This document shows, in pieces, positions 38,414-47,139 of a stretch of 64,000 bases of DNA; within the stretch, counting starts at the first letter, position 1, and every line of letters begins with the position of its first letter. The position numbers and the translations under genes were made by a program. The notes beneath the pieces were generated by a model. That model saw nothing but the letters and a program-made list of their open reading frames with translations, was not told the DNA's origin and searched no databases. The DNA is from Nitrosomonas sp. (GTDB lineage Bacteria > Pseudomonadota > Gammaproteobacteria > Burkholderiales > Nitrosomonadaceae). The DNA lies in contig JALDQW010000001.1 in NCBI GenBank assembly GCA_031316255.1, positions 1,302,001 through 1,366,000 of the forward strand, written 5' to 3'.

Positions 38414-38417
38414 CTAG

Positions 38418-38943
38418 ATTCCTCAGTTGATCGCTATTCAATACTTTAAATGTCGCGTGTATATTGGCTTTATACTGTTAGCTTTATTCACCAGATGGGT
38501 GAAATCGCTACGTACCCGATTATATGGTTTTCAGATCGTCTAGCATCGTTGTCCATCGTTGCATGGAGGATTGATATGCAAGGAGATATTTTTTGTGAAC
38601 AACAAAGTATTGTGACAAAATATGGATTTTTAGAAATGTCCTTTATTTTAAGAATTGAATTTTCCGGCAGTTTGCAATTGATTCGTTATACACACCCAAT
38701 TACTGATTTTGCCTTGAAAATACTGCGCGACCTCCAACTCACACAATTTGGCAAGATACCGGCTGTAACACCCGGTGTTTTTTTATTTTCAGCGCTTTAC
38801 TGAAAGATGATTTTGTTTGACAAAATACTGCCGTTCTAGGTAAGGTTACCGCTTGTTTCAAATGACCAGTGATGGATAAAGATTTCGAAAAACTGACAGA
38901 CTGATTGGATATATCTGTTTATGTATAAAAAAGGGAGTTAATA
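38418..38943. other. Intergenic stretch between IS element and cytochrome c gene
   Basis: About 525 AT-rich bases. A plus-strand frame at 38450-38803 has no recognisable features and runs through a terminator-like hairpin, so I do not call it. No RNA gene or repeat is seen. The promoter of the cytochrome c gene should be near 38850-38930. Confidence 0.4.
38768..38787 (+). terminator. Rho-independent terminator-like hairpin
   Basis: ACACCCGGTGT (5-base arms) followed directly by TTTTTTT. No clear gene precedes it on this strand, so its partner transcript is unknown. Confidence 0.4.
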
Positions 38944-39252
38944 ATGAAAAAACTGAGTTTTGCGTTAACACTGTTGGCGGCGGCTGCCTTAGCCGGTTGC
39001 GGTGGAAGTAATGATTATGCACCGTCTGCAGATGCAACTGGCGAGAGAATATTTACAACAGCTTGTACAGAGTGCCATAAACCGTTAAGAGGTGATGTAG
39101 CCATGATTCTGAGCCAGAAAGTGGCTAATAAGGAAGCGCTGAAAAACAAGTTTCAGAATGGCAGTATGAGAATGCCAGCATTTCCAAATATTCAAGGTGA
39201 GGCTGCTGACCGTTTGGCTGATTATCTCTTAGCTAATAGCGAAGTACAATAA
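38944..39252 (+). CDS. Small lipoprotein cytochrome c
   Basis: A 102-residue class I cytochrome c anchored as a lipoprotein: lipobox LAGC with Cys19 after a typical signal (MKKLSFALTLLAAAALAG). The haem motif is Cys41-Thr-Glu-Cys44-His45, with likely axial Met75 or Met77 (GSMRMPAFPN). A strong AAAGGGAG site precedes ATG. It probably shuttles electrons at the periplasmic membrane face; the partner is unknown, and both neighbours are mobile DNA. The small size and fold fit a mono-haem electron carrier. Confidence 0.9.
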   Translation: MKKLSFALTLLAAAALAGCGGSNDYAPSADATGERIFTTACTECHKPLRGDVAMILSQKVANKEALKNKFQNGSMRMPAFPNIQGEAADRLADYLLANSEVQ

Positions 39253-39297
39253 GAATCGACATTCCTGCCAGAGGATGCATTAGTCTTCTGGCAAATT

Positions 39298-39579
39298 AAA
39301 AATAAAAACCGGTATTTCTCTGGCATAAAATTCGAGCCACGGTGAAACGCCGGAGATCCATATCAAATTCCTTAACAGTCTGCATAGCAATGCGGCAATA
39401 TCCGAACGCGGATTTCGCCGTTTCATTTAAGCCACAAGCCCAATCAGTTCCTGTTCAGGCTTTTTAGGTCCGGGTTTGATTCGATTTTTGCTGGTGTATA
39501 GGTCTTGATATTTTGGTTTTACCAATGCCAGATAAAACTTCATGCGTGGAGCAGGTTTTAAAATAAACGGGATTTAAAT
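39298..39579 (-). pseudogene. Integrase-core transposase remnant, multiply frameshifted
   Basis: Minus-strand pieces in different frames line up with one family of integrase-core IS transposases: KPAPRMKFYLALVKPKYQDL, then NRIKPGPKKPEQELIGLVA and a stop, then MKRRNPR, then after a frame change FGYCRIAMQTVKEFDMDLRR and FTVARILC. The order corresponds to the usual block with KPATLLxFHxALVxRKY, KPGPKGPSxELI, MKRRNPxFGCPRIA. At least one stop and one frameshift make it dead, and the integrase core itself is missing. No ends are visible. Confidence 0.6.
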
Positions 39580-39723
39580 CAAGGCAGCTTTGGTTTGTGA
39601 TTTGACACTGGTCGGAGAATCAAAAATTCGGCCAATAATAGCCAAAACTGGATCATTAATCATGGAGAATAATTTTTGTCCAGAGCCGTCAGTCATTTAG
39701 CCCAACGTGGAGAAAAGACATAA

Positions 39724-41039
39724 GGGCATCTCTAAAAATTGATATTACAAGACAGGGTAATTCAGGAAGGGAAGCCATTTTTCATAGTTAGTGTATAATA
39801 ACACATTGTTTATTATAGTTAATAGTCATATTCACTGATATAGGATTCCATCATGCAATTCAGTTTTTTTGACCTTGAAAATCGCTATGAACAGCTAAGC
39901 AAGCTAAGAGATCCGCTTGAAGAACTGAATCGCATGATCGACTGGAATTTATTCGCTGATCTTCTCAGGGAGACGACTACGAAGCCTAGGAAAAGCGCGG
40001 CTGGTCGCAAACCCTTTGATCGGGTGATGCTATTCAAGATGCTGGTATTGCAAAGAATGCATAATCTGTCGGATGACCAGTTGGAGTATCAAGTACGGGA
40101 TCGATTGAGTTTCATGCGTTTTTTGGGGCTTGATTTGGCGGGGGTGGTACCGGATGCAAAAACGATGTGGGCGTTTCGGGAGGAGTTGAAGGAGAATCAA
40201 CTGATTGAACGGCTATTTGCGAGATTTGCTGAATGTTTACGGGAGCTGGATGTTGAGCTGAAGTCAGGTCAGATCATTGATGCAACTTTTGTGACGGTTC
40301 CCAAGCAACGTAATACGCGTGAGGAGAACAAGATCATCAAGGAAGGTGCGATTCCGATTGAATGGGGGCAAAATCCTCACAAGCTGGCACAAAAAGACAT
40401 TGATGCGCGTTGGACGAAGAAGAACAACGAATCGTTTTATGGTTACAAAGATCACGTGAATGTGGATCAGTGTACCAAGTTGATAACCCATGGGAATTTA
40501 CATCAGCGGAAGTTCACGATAGCCAGGTTTTGGCAGAAGTGCTGCAATCCCCTAAAGAGGGAGGGACTGATGTTTACGCGGATTCAGCCTATCGCAGCGA
40601 AGCACAGGAAGAAATTCTGGCTACTTCTGGACACACGAGCCGCATTCACGAAAAAGGTGCTCGCAATCATCCACTCACGGACACGCAAAAGTTTGGCAAC
40701 AAAAAGAAATCACAGGTGCGCGCACGGGTTGAACATGTATTTGGTTCGATGACGAATGAACTGGGTGGAATCACTATTCGTACCATAGGGCTTATGAGAG
40801 CAAAAGTACAAATAGGCTTGCTCAACCTCGTTTACAACATTAAGCGTGTGGTGACGTTGATTCGCAAAAGATGTTTCAGTTTCGACAGGGTTATTACGCC
40901 CAGAATTGCCTAAAATAGGAAAAACGAGAGGATAACAACCCAAAACGCCTTGAACTGAGCAATAATCAAATTCTTGAACAGAAAAATATCGGGAATCGAA
41001 CTAATCGTTCCCCGGCTTGGAAAAATTCTCTTTATATAA
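39724..41039 (+). mobile_element. IS5-like element, tandem copy 1 (right terminal repeat missing)
   Basis: It starts with GGGCATCTCTAAAAAT and carries a transposase gene. The last 19 bases found at the end of copy 2 are absent: the sequence passes from TTTATATAAG directly into the left end of copy 2 at 41040. Apart from that, copies 1 and 2 appear identical over 1,316 bases. ATAA precedes this copy and follows copy 2, so the pair is flanked by one 4-base target duplication. Confidence 0.85.
39853..40913 (+). pseudogene. IS5-family transposase, frameshifted (copy 1)
   Basis: Two plus-strand frames together encode an IS5-type DDE transposase of about 350 residues. The first frame (39853-40752) gives MQFSFFDLENRYEQLSKL, the first catalytic Asp (GQIIDATFVTVPKQ) and FYGYKDHVNVDQCTKLI. 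Similarity then continues in the -1 frame (to 40913) with EFTSAEVHDSQ, the second Asp (VYADSAYRS) and Glu (ARVEHVFGSM). One missing base near 40484 explains it. The second copy has the same defect. A programmed frameshift is possible, but I see no slippery run at the seam. Confidence 0.8.
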
Positions 41040-42374
41040 GGGCATCTCTAAAAATTGATATTACAAGACAGGGTAATTCAGGAAGGGAAGCCATTTTTCA
41101 TAGTTAGTGTATAATAACACATTGTTTATTATAGTTAATAGTCATATTCACTGATATAGGATTCCATCATGCAATTCAGTTTTTTTGACCTTGAAAATCG
41201 CTATGAACAGCTAAGCAAGCTAAGAGATCCGCTTGAAGAACTGAATCGCATGATCGACTGGAATTTATTCGCTGATCTTCTCAGGGAGACGACTACGAAG
41301 CCTAGGAAAAGCGCGGCTGGTCGCAAACCCTTTGATCGGGTGATGCTATTCAAGATGCTGGTATTGCAAAGAATGCATAATCTGTCGGATGACCAGTTGG
41401 AGTATCAAGTACGGGATCGATTGAGTTTCATGCGTTTTTTGGGGCTTGATTTGGCGGGGGTGGTACCGGATGCAAAAACGATGTGGGCGTTTCGGGAGGA
41501 GTTGAAGGAGAATCAACTGATTGAACGGCTATTTGCGAGATTTGCTGAATGTTTACGGGAGCTGGATGTTGAGCTGAAGTCAGGTCAGATCATTGATGCA
41601 ACTTTTGTGACGGTTCCCAAGCAACGTAATACGCGTGAGGAGAACAAGATCATCAAGGAAGGTGCGATTCCGATTGAATGGGGGCAAAATCCTCACAAGC
41701 TGGCACAAAAAGACATTGATGCGCGTTGGACGAAGAAGAACAACGAATCGTTTTATGGTTACAAAGATCACGTGAATGTGGATCAGTGTACCAAGTTGAT
41801 AACCCATGGGAATTTACATCAGCGGAAGTTCACGATAGCCAGGTTTTGGCAGAAGTGCTGCAATCCCCTAAAGAGGGAGGGACTGATGTTTACGCGGATT
41901 CAGCCTATCGCAGCGAAGCACAGGAAGAAATTCTGGCTACTTCTGGACACACGAGCCGCATTCACGAAAAAGGTGCTCGCAATCATCCACTCACGGACAC
42001 GCAAAAGTTTGGCAACAAAAAGAAATCACAGGTGCGCGCACGGGTTGAACATGTATTTGGTTCGATGACGAATGAACTGGGTGGAATCACTATTCGTACC
42101 ATAGGGCTTATGAGAGCAAAAGTACAAATAGGCTTGCTCAACCTCGTTTACAACATTAAGCGTGTGGTGACGTTGATTCGCAAAAGATGTTTCAGTTTCG
42201 ACAGGGTTATTACGCCCAGAATTGCCTAAAATAGGAAAAACGAGAGGATAACAACCCAAAACGCCTTGAACTGAGCAATAATCAAATTCTTGAACAGAAA
42301 AATATCGGGAATCGAACTAATCGTTCCCCGGCTTGGAAAAATTCTCTTTATATAAGGTATTTTTAGAGATGCCC
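41040..42374 (+). mobile_element. IS5-like element, tandem copy 2 (complete)
   Basis: A 1,335-bp element with inverted ends GGGCATCTCTAAAAAT at 41040 and its complement ATTTTTAGAGATGCCC ending at 42374. It directly abuts truncated copy 1. ATAA follows at 42375-42378, matching the ATAA before copy 1. Confidence 0.88.
41169..42229 (+). pseudogene. IS5-family transposase, frameshifted (copy 2)
   Basis: Identical in both frames to the transposase of copy 1, including the -1 shift, now near 41800, between CTKLI and EFTSAEVHDSQ. The catalytic residues are present but split over two frames (Asp in the first; Asp and Glu in the second). The shared defect means the frameshift predates the duplication, or that it is tolerated by translational recoding. 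Confidence 0.8.
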
Positions 42375-42401
42375 ATAATTCAGTGATGTTGAGACCAGAC
42401 C

Positions 42402-43154
42402 TTAAGCTGCACAGGAAGAATTTCCCATTTTCGATTTCAAAAGCTCAAGATCATGGATCTGGATATGTTTATTATTGACGGAAATAATCGCTTCATCCTG
42501 TAATTTTGAAAATGCGCGGCTTACCGTTTCGAGCTTTAATCCGAGGTAGCTTCCAATTTCTTCACGCGTCATTCGTAAATTAAAATTAGATTCCGAATAA
42601 CCACGTACGGCTAAACGACGCGACATATTCAACAAAAATGTCGCCAAACGCTCCTCTGCCTTCATACTACCAAGCAGCATCATCACGCCATGATCTCGCA
42701 CGATTTCACGACTCATTATCTTGTGAAAATGATGCATGAGTGATGGAATAGCACGACTGATTTCTTCAAGTTTGGCGAAAGGAATTTCACAGACTTCACT
42801 GTCTTCAAGCGCAACTGCGTCGCAGGTATGCAATTCAGTACTGATTGCGTCCAGGCCGAGTAATTCTCCCGTCATATGAAAACCTGTAACCTGCTGGCGG
42901 CCGTCTTCTTCGAGAATGCAAGTTTTTAGAAAACCACTTTTTACCGCGTATAATGCCAAAAATTTTGTACCAGTCCGGTGCAAATAACTGCCACGCTGTA
43001 TTTTCCGCTTATGACTAACCACTTCGCCAAGGGTTTCTACTTCCTGATCATTTAAACCAACCGGCAAGCAGAGTTCCCGCAGACTGCATGTAGCGCAACT
43101 TGATCGCAGTTGAGCAACATCAAAATTTGTAGGTAGAAGACTTTCTGGTAGCAA
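42402..43154 (-). CDS. fnr: FNR-type oxygen-sensing transcriptional regulator
   Basis: A 250-residue Crp/Fnr protein with the four cysteines of an oxygen-labile 4Fe-4S cluster: Cys20, Cys23 and Cys29 (SSCATCSLRELC) and Cys111 (LHTCDAVAL). The cyclic-nucleotide-like beta-roll (residues about 35-140) is followed by a dimer helix and the helix-turn-helix TREEIGSYLGLKLETVSRAF, whose ExxSR contacts the FNR half-site TTGAT. A perfect FNR box lies 46 bases upstream of the start, so it is probably autoregulated. It is divergent from a HemN-like gene. The tandem IS5 copies end just beyond its 3' end. Confidence 0.95.
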   Translation of the reverse strand: MLPESLLPTNFDVAQLRSSCATCSLRELCLPVGLNDQEVETLGEVVSHKRKIQRGSYLHRTGTKFLALYAVKSGFLKTCILEEDGRQQVTGFHMTGELLGLDAISTELHTCDAVALEDSEVCEIPFAKLEEISRAIPSLMHHFHKIMSREIVRDHGVMMLLGSMKAEERLATFLLNMSRRLAVRGYSESNFNLRMTREEIGSYLGLKLETVSRAFSKLQDEAIISVNNKHIQIHDLELLKSKMGNSSCAA

Positions 43155-43199
43155 AGCGTATTTATTCCAAATGTCAAATAAAATTTTTGATTCTTTTCA

Positions 43200-43213
43200 T
43201 TGATCTGTATCAA
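43200..43213. promoter_or_regulatory. FNR box
   Basis: TTGATCTGTATCAA fits the consensus TTGATNNNNATCAA exactly. It is 46 bases upstream of the fnr start and 176 bases upstream of the HemN-like gene, in the divergent gap. The distance favours control of fnr itself; control of the HemN-like gene is also possible. Confidence 0.75.
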
Positions 43214-43388
43214 AACCGGATATTTAACCTTTACACATAATTCTACTGTGATTATGAATTGATGTGTTAAGTTTATTTTGAAGTGATGTCCCCATCTTGG
43301 AAGTCGCGTACTTATACGTGCTTAATCAATGCCTAATTAATTAACGGATGTTAGCCTATTTAGCAGTATACATAAGAATTTTGTTTTC

Positions 43389-44771
43389 ATGCATCCACGT
43401 CAAGAAATTGATCTAAAAGAAGTCAAGCCAGATATTGTCCGTTTCTTTGACTACAATGATCAAGATTATACTTTGTATCCTGGAACTGAATTGTTTACAG
43501 ATTCTTTTAATGAAAAAACATACTTCTCGCGAATCAACAATCGTAACCTGGGTGGAAACCGCCGGCATCAATCGATATATATCCATCTGCCATTTTGCAG
43601 TACATTGTGTCTTTATTGCGATACAATCCAACATGAAAAGGAGGACAATAGACTACTTGACCGATACATTGGCTATCTATTAAAAGAAATCAGGCTGCTC
43701 GGAGAACTTTTTCAAAATGCCCCCAAGATTGAGCAGATACATTTGGGAGGTGGAACGCCGGCTTTATTGGATCAATCCCAGTGCGGCAGGTTGATGGATG
43801 AGATCCAAAAACAGTTTATCCTTGCCAAGGAAGGTTCTTTTCGCATCACAATAGATCCGCACTTGACCAGTGACAATTCGGTCAACCTGTTTCGGGAAAT
43901 GGGTGTGAATTATCTAACGATTATTGTGCAGAATATCGATTCACAATTTCATCGGCGATCAAGTGGCAAACAAACCGGAAAAGATAATGATAGTACAGTT
44001 TTCAAAATTATGGAAATTGCCCAAAAAAATGATTTTAATACGATCAGAATTGAATTAATTTATGGATTGCCCGGGCAAAGTAAAAAGAATTTTAGTCATA
44101 CACTTGATGCAATCATCGCAGCACAACCCAATCTCATCAATTTACGAAGTTACAATCATCAGCCGGAAGAATTCAGGGCGCACAAAACCATTCGGGCAAG
44201 CAACCTGCCAACAATAGAAGAAAAGTTTGACCTTAGACTGCTCGCGATACATCGTTTAGTTAATTCAGGTTATATTCATATCGGGATGAATCTGTTTGCG
44301 CGTCCGGACGATCAATTGGTGTCAGCACAACGGCAGGGCCGTCTTTACTATGATCTGCAAGGTTATTCAATTTATCCAGACAGTGATTTTATTGCACTTG
44401 GCATGTCGGCCATTGGCAAGACCGGCCCAATCTTCGTACAAAATCATGGCGATTTGCCGCATTACTATGCCCAACTGGATCAAAACAAATTGCCTGTCAT
44501 GCGAGGACTTGAGCTCAGCCTTGATGACATATTGCGTCGTTCAGTTATACATGCATTGATATGCCATTCAGTCGTATCTTTTGAATCTGTTGAAACTTTT
44601 TTTTCTATTGATTTTAAACACTATTTTGCACGTGAATTATCTGTGCTGGCAACACATGAGAAAGCGGGTCTGGTGGCTATCAATGACGAAGAAATAAGTA
44701 TTACGCCAATAGGTCAGTTATTTGTCGGAAGTATCTGCAAGATTTTTGACAAATATTTGCGGATAAATTAG
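43389..44771 (+). CDS. HemN-like radical SAM protein (coproporphyrinogen dehydrogenase family)
   Basis: A 460-residue radical SAM protein. The cluster motif CxxxCxxC is Cys70, Cys74, Cys77 (FCSTLCLYCDT), preceded by YIHLPF, and the SAM glycine block is HLGGGTPALL. A HemN-like N-terminal region (DYTLYPGTELFTDSF) and C-terminal winged-helix part (ITPIGQLFVGSICKIFD) are present. True HemN has a fourth Cys two residues after the third (CxC); here it is Thr79, and the GPRYTSYPT box is altered. It may be a divergent anaerobic coproporphyrinogen oxidase or a haem-handling relative. It is divergent from fnr with an FNR box between them. No clear ribosome site. Confidence 0.75.
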   Translation: MHPRQEIDLKEVKPDIVRFFDYNDQDYTLYPGTELFTDSFNEKTYFSRINNRNLGGNRRHQSIYIHLPFCSTLCLYCDTIQHEKEDNRLLDRYIGYLLKEIRLLGELFQNAPKIEQIHLGGGTPALLDQSQCGRLMDEIQKQFILAKEGSFRITIDPHLTSDNSVNLFREMGVNYLTIIVQNIDSQFHRRSSGKQTGKDNDSTVFKIMEIAQKNDFNTIRIELIYGLPGQSKKNFSHTLDAIIAAQPNLINLRSYNHQPEEFRAHKTIRASNLPTIEEKFDLRLLAIHRLVNSGYIHIGMNLFARPDDQLVSAQRQGRLYYDLQGYSIYPDSDFIALGMSAIGKTGPIFVQNHGDLPHYYAQLDQNKLPVMRGLELSLDDILRRSVIHALICHSVVSFESVETFFSIDFKHYFARELSVLATHEKAGLVAINDEEISITPIGQLFVGSICKIFDKYLRIN

Positions 44772-44775
44772 TACT

Positions 44776-45020
44776 CTATCCATTTGATTTTGCGAGGATC
44801 AACGATCTTGTCAGCGTATATGACAAGACGTGACTTGCCAGAAATAGTTGTTCAATTGTCAACAGGCGCAACAAGTACACGCGCAGACCATGTACGCTGA
44901 CAAGCATACCCGCAGAACGCTGCCGTGAGGATCTTAAACGGGAACAACCTTATCACTGAGTGCGGTGCCTTGTTGCATAACGCCACGACAACACTGTACC
45001 CGGCAATATCAAATGGATAG
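44776..45020. repeat. MITE-like inverted-repeat element
   Basis: A 245-base non-coding segment bounded by perfect 13-base inverted repeats, CTATCCATTTGAT at 44776-44788 and ATCAAATGGATAG at 45008-45020. A second, internal pair is CTTGTCAGCGTA (44807-44818) with TACGCTGACAAG (44893-44904). There is no transposase and I see no target duplication. This fits a miniature transposable element or a decayed IS end pair. It fills the gap between the HemN-like gene and the SDR gene. Confidence 0.55.
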
Positions 45021-45104
45021 CGCAATAAAAGCAAGCATTACATTTTAAATTGCTTAAAAACCGGAATGCTGTTCCTTGGCATGTATTGTTCGAAATACTA
45101 CTTT

Positions 45105-46001
45105 TCAAGTATTATTTTTAACTGCATCCTTCACACCTTCCGCAACAGTCGGATACTGGAGATTTACTTGCAATTCCTTTTTCATGCGCAGATTTCCGAT
45201 GCGCCTCGATTCGTTCATAAATGACAACATACCCGGCGAAATGCGGCCAGCGGCCTGACTACGTGAAATTCGTGGCGGGCGTGGTAAATTAAAATTGTCT
45301 GCGACGAGGTCGAAATAATCGCCCATTTTCATTTGGGTATTATCTGTCGCGTTGTAGACTCTGCCGGATTTTCCATACTGAATAGCCAGACTGATGATGC
45401 GCGCCAGATCGTTGGCATGGATATGGTTAGTATAGCCATCATCGATTGCCTCAAATGCCGGTAGACCATCCTGGATGCGCCTTAGCGGCAAGCGGGTTTC
45501 AGCATAAATACCGGGTACGCGCAAAATAGAAACCACGACATGGTTGCGAACACCCCATTTGCGTATCTGTTTCTCGGCGTCTACTCTACGTACGGCGCGC
45601 TCATTGTACGGATTCAATGGCCGTGTTTCGTCGATCATGGCACCCTGGCAATCGCCATACACACCACTGGTGCTGATATAGACAAGTCGTTGTGGTAGAA
45701 TCTTTTGTTTGTTTCTCTCCGGTTTTGAAAGTGCCGCAAGAAGGTATGTGGTGCGTGGATCCCGTTTGCCCTGGTTGGGTGGTGGTGCCAGGTGAATCAC
45801 GGTTTGCGCGATGCCCGAGAGTTTTTTAAGACTGCTGGGGTTATCAAGATTGCCTTGAATGGGGATCACGCCGAGTGAACGAAATTGTTCTGTATTGCCG
45901 GGATTACGAAACAAGCCGAAAATTCGATATTTTGTGTGTAAAAGTCGTACAGTGCGGAGCGCAATATCACCGCAGCCAACGATGAGTAATGTTTTTTTCA
46001 T
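45105..46001 (-). CDS. NAD-dependent epimerase/dehydratase (SDR, YeeZ-like)
   Basis: A 298-residue extended SDR protein. The N-terminal nucleotide loop is LLIVGCGDIALRTVRLL, a variant close to YeeZ-type proteins. STSGVYGDCQG holds the catalytic-region Tyr, and RVPGIYAE the substrate loop. It is divergent from a ferredoxin reductase gene 55 bases away, which might hint at a shared pathway. The substrate cannot be assigned. The start MKKTLLIVGCGD is typical of the family. Confidence 0.85.
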   Translation of the reverse strand: MKKTLLIVGCGDIALRTVRLLHTKYRIFGLFRNPGNTEQFRSLGVIPIQGNLDNPSSLKKLSGIAQTVIHLAPPPNQGKRDPRTTYLLAALSKPERNKQKILPQRLVYISTSGVYGDCQGAMIDETRPLNPYNERAVRRVDAEKQIRKWGVRNHVVVSILRVPGIYAETRLPLRRIQDGLPAFEAIDDGYTNHIHANDLARIISLAIQYGKSGRVYNATDNTQMKMGDYFDLVADNFNLPRPPRISRSQAAGRISPGMLSFMNESRRIGNLRMKKELQVNLQYPTVAEGVKDAVKNNT

Positions 46002-46056
46002 ATAACTGTTTTTTCTTCCTGTTCTGTTTAATATTGTTTAATTCTTCAGCAACCGC

Positions 46057-47103
46057 ATGTCGCATCAAATTATTATAAAGCCCAGTGAGCATGTGATGCA
46101 TGCTGCACCCGGCGAAACTATTTTGCAATCAGCCCTGCGCGAAGGCTTTTCATTGCCCTACGGATGCCGTAACGGTTCCTGCGGCATCTGTAAAGGGAAA
46201 ATTTTAACCGGCACGGTCGATTATGGCCGCTATAACGAAGAGACGCTGACTGAAGAAGAAAAACAGGCAGGCATGGCATTATTCTGCTGTGCTTCTCCAG
46301 TGTCTGATCTAGTCATTGAATGCCGCGAAATCAGCGCGATCAAGGATATTGAAATCAAAACATTACCTGTCCGTGTCGAACAGCTTGACCGCGTAGCACC
46401 CGATGTAATGATTATTTCCCTTAAGCTGCCGGCCAATCAGCGATTACAGTTTCTGGCAGGACAGTATATCGACATTTTGCTCAAAGACGGGAAACGGCGC
46501 AGTTTTTCACTGGCCAATGCGCCACATGATGATGAGGTCCTGCAGTTACATGCACGCAACTATCCTGGCGGTGTGTTTGCCGAGCATGTTTTTACGCGCA
46601 TGAAAGTGAAGGACGTTCTTCGTTTTGAAGGTCCGCTTGGTTCATTTTTCTTGCGGGATACACCTGAAGATGTCCCAATTATTTTTTTGGCCAGCGGGAC
46701 AGGTTTTGCACCGATCAAAAGCATACTTGAACATGTTTTCTACCAGGAAGCCAGCAAGACTGATAAACATAGCAAACGGAATATGACGCTTTACTGGGGC
46801 GTTCGTACCAAAGCCGATCTTTACCTGATCGACTTGGCCGAGCAATGGCATCAGCAACACGACAATTTCACTTTTGTTCCGGTATTATCCGATGCGTTAC
46901 CAGAAGACAACTGGAGTGGAAGAGAAGGCTTCGTCCATGAGGCCGTTTTGCAGGACTTTACGACACTTGAAAATCATCAGGTTTATGCATGCGGTTCCCC
47001 GGTGATGGTAAAAGCCGCTTACCAGGATTTTACGACGATGCGCAAACTGCCCAGAGACGGCTTTTTTTCTGATGTTTTTACACCCTCGACAAATAGTGAA
47101 TAA
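46057..47103 (+). CDS. 2Fe-2S ferredoxin/FAD reductase (AscD/RfbI-like CDP-6-deoxy-glucoseen reductase family)
   Basis: A 348-residue electron-transfer protein with three domains. The N-terminal plant-type ferredoxin (residues 1-95) has cysteines in GCRNGSCGICKG and a final Cys in LFCCAS. The FAD domain has GKRRSFSLANAP, and the NAD(P)H domain IFLASGTGFAPIKSIL with C-terminal YACGSPVMVKAA. Homologues in betaproteobacteria are annotated as AscD-like reductases, although no deoxysugar genes lie nearby, so it more likely serves another oxygenase or reductase. Full length. Confidence 0.9.
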   Translation: MSHQIIIKPSEHVMHAAPGETILQSALREGFSLPYGCRNGSCGICKGKILTGTVDYGRYNEETLTEEEKQAGMALFCCASPVSDLVIECREISAIKDIEIKTLPVRVEQLDRVAPDVMIISLKLPANQRLQFLAGQYIDILLKDGKRRSFSLANAPHDDEVLQLHARNYPGGVFAEHVFTRMKVKDVLRFEGPLGSFFLRDTPEDVPIIFLASGTGFAPIKSILEHVFYQEASKTDKHSKRNMTLYWGVRTKADLYLIDLAEQWHQQHDNFTFVPVLSDALPEDNWSGREGFVHEAVLQDFTTLENHQVYACGSPVMVKAAYQDFTTMRKLPRDGFFSDVFTPSTNSE

Positions 47104-47139
47104 TTAATCTGTTTGTGAGTGGGAACCGCAACGTGAGTA

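Noticed and set aside
38450-38803. Plus-strand open frame of 117 codons between the IS427-like element and the cytochrome c gene
   Set aside because: No recognisable motif or ribosome site, and it reads through a terminator-like hairpin.
44852-45034. 60-codon minus-strand frame
   Set aside because: Falls within the MITE-like element and spans its inverted repeats; no coding signature.
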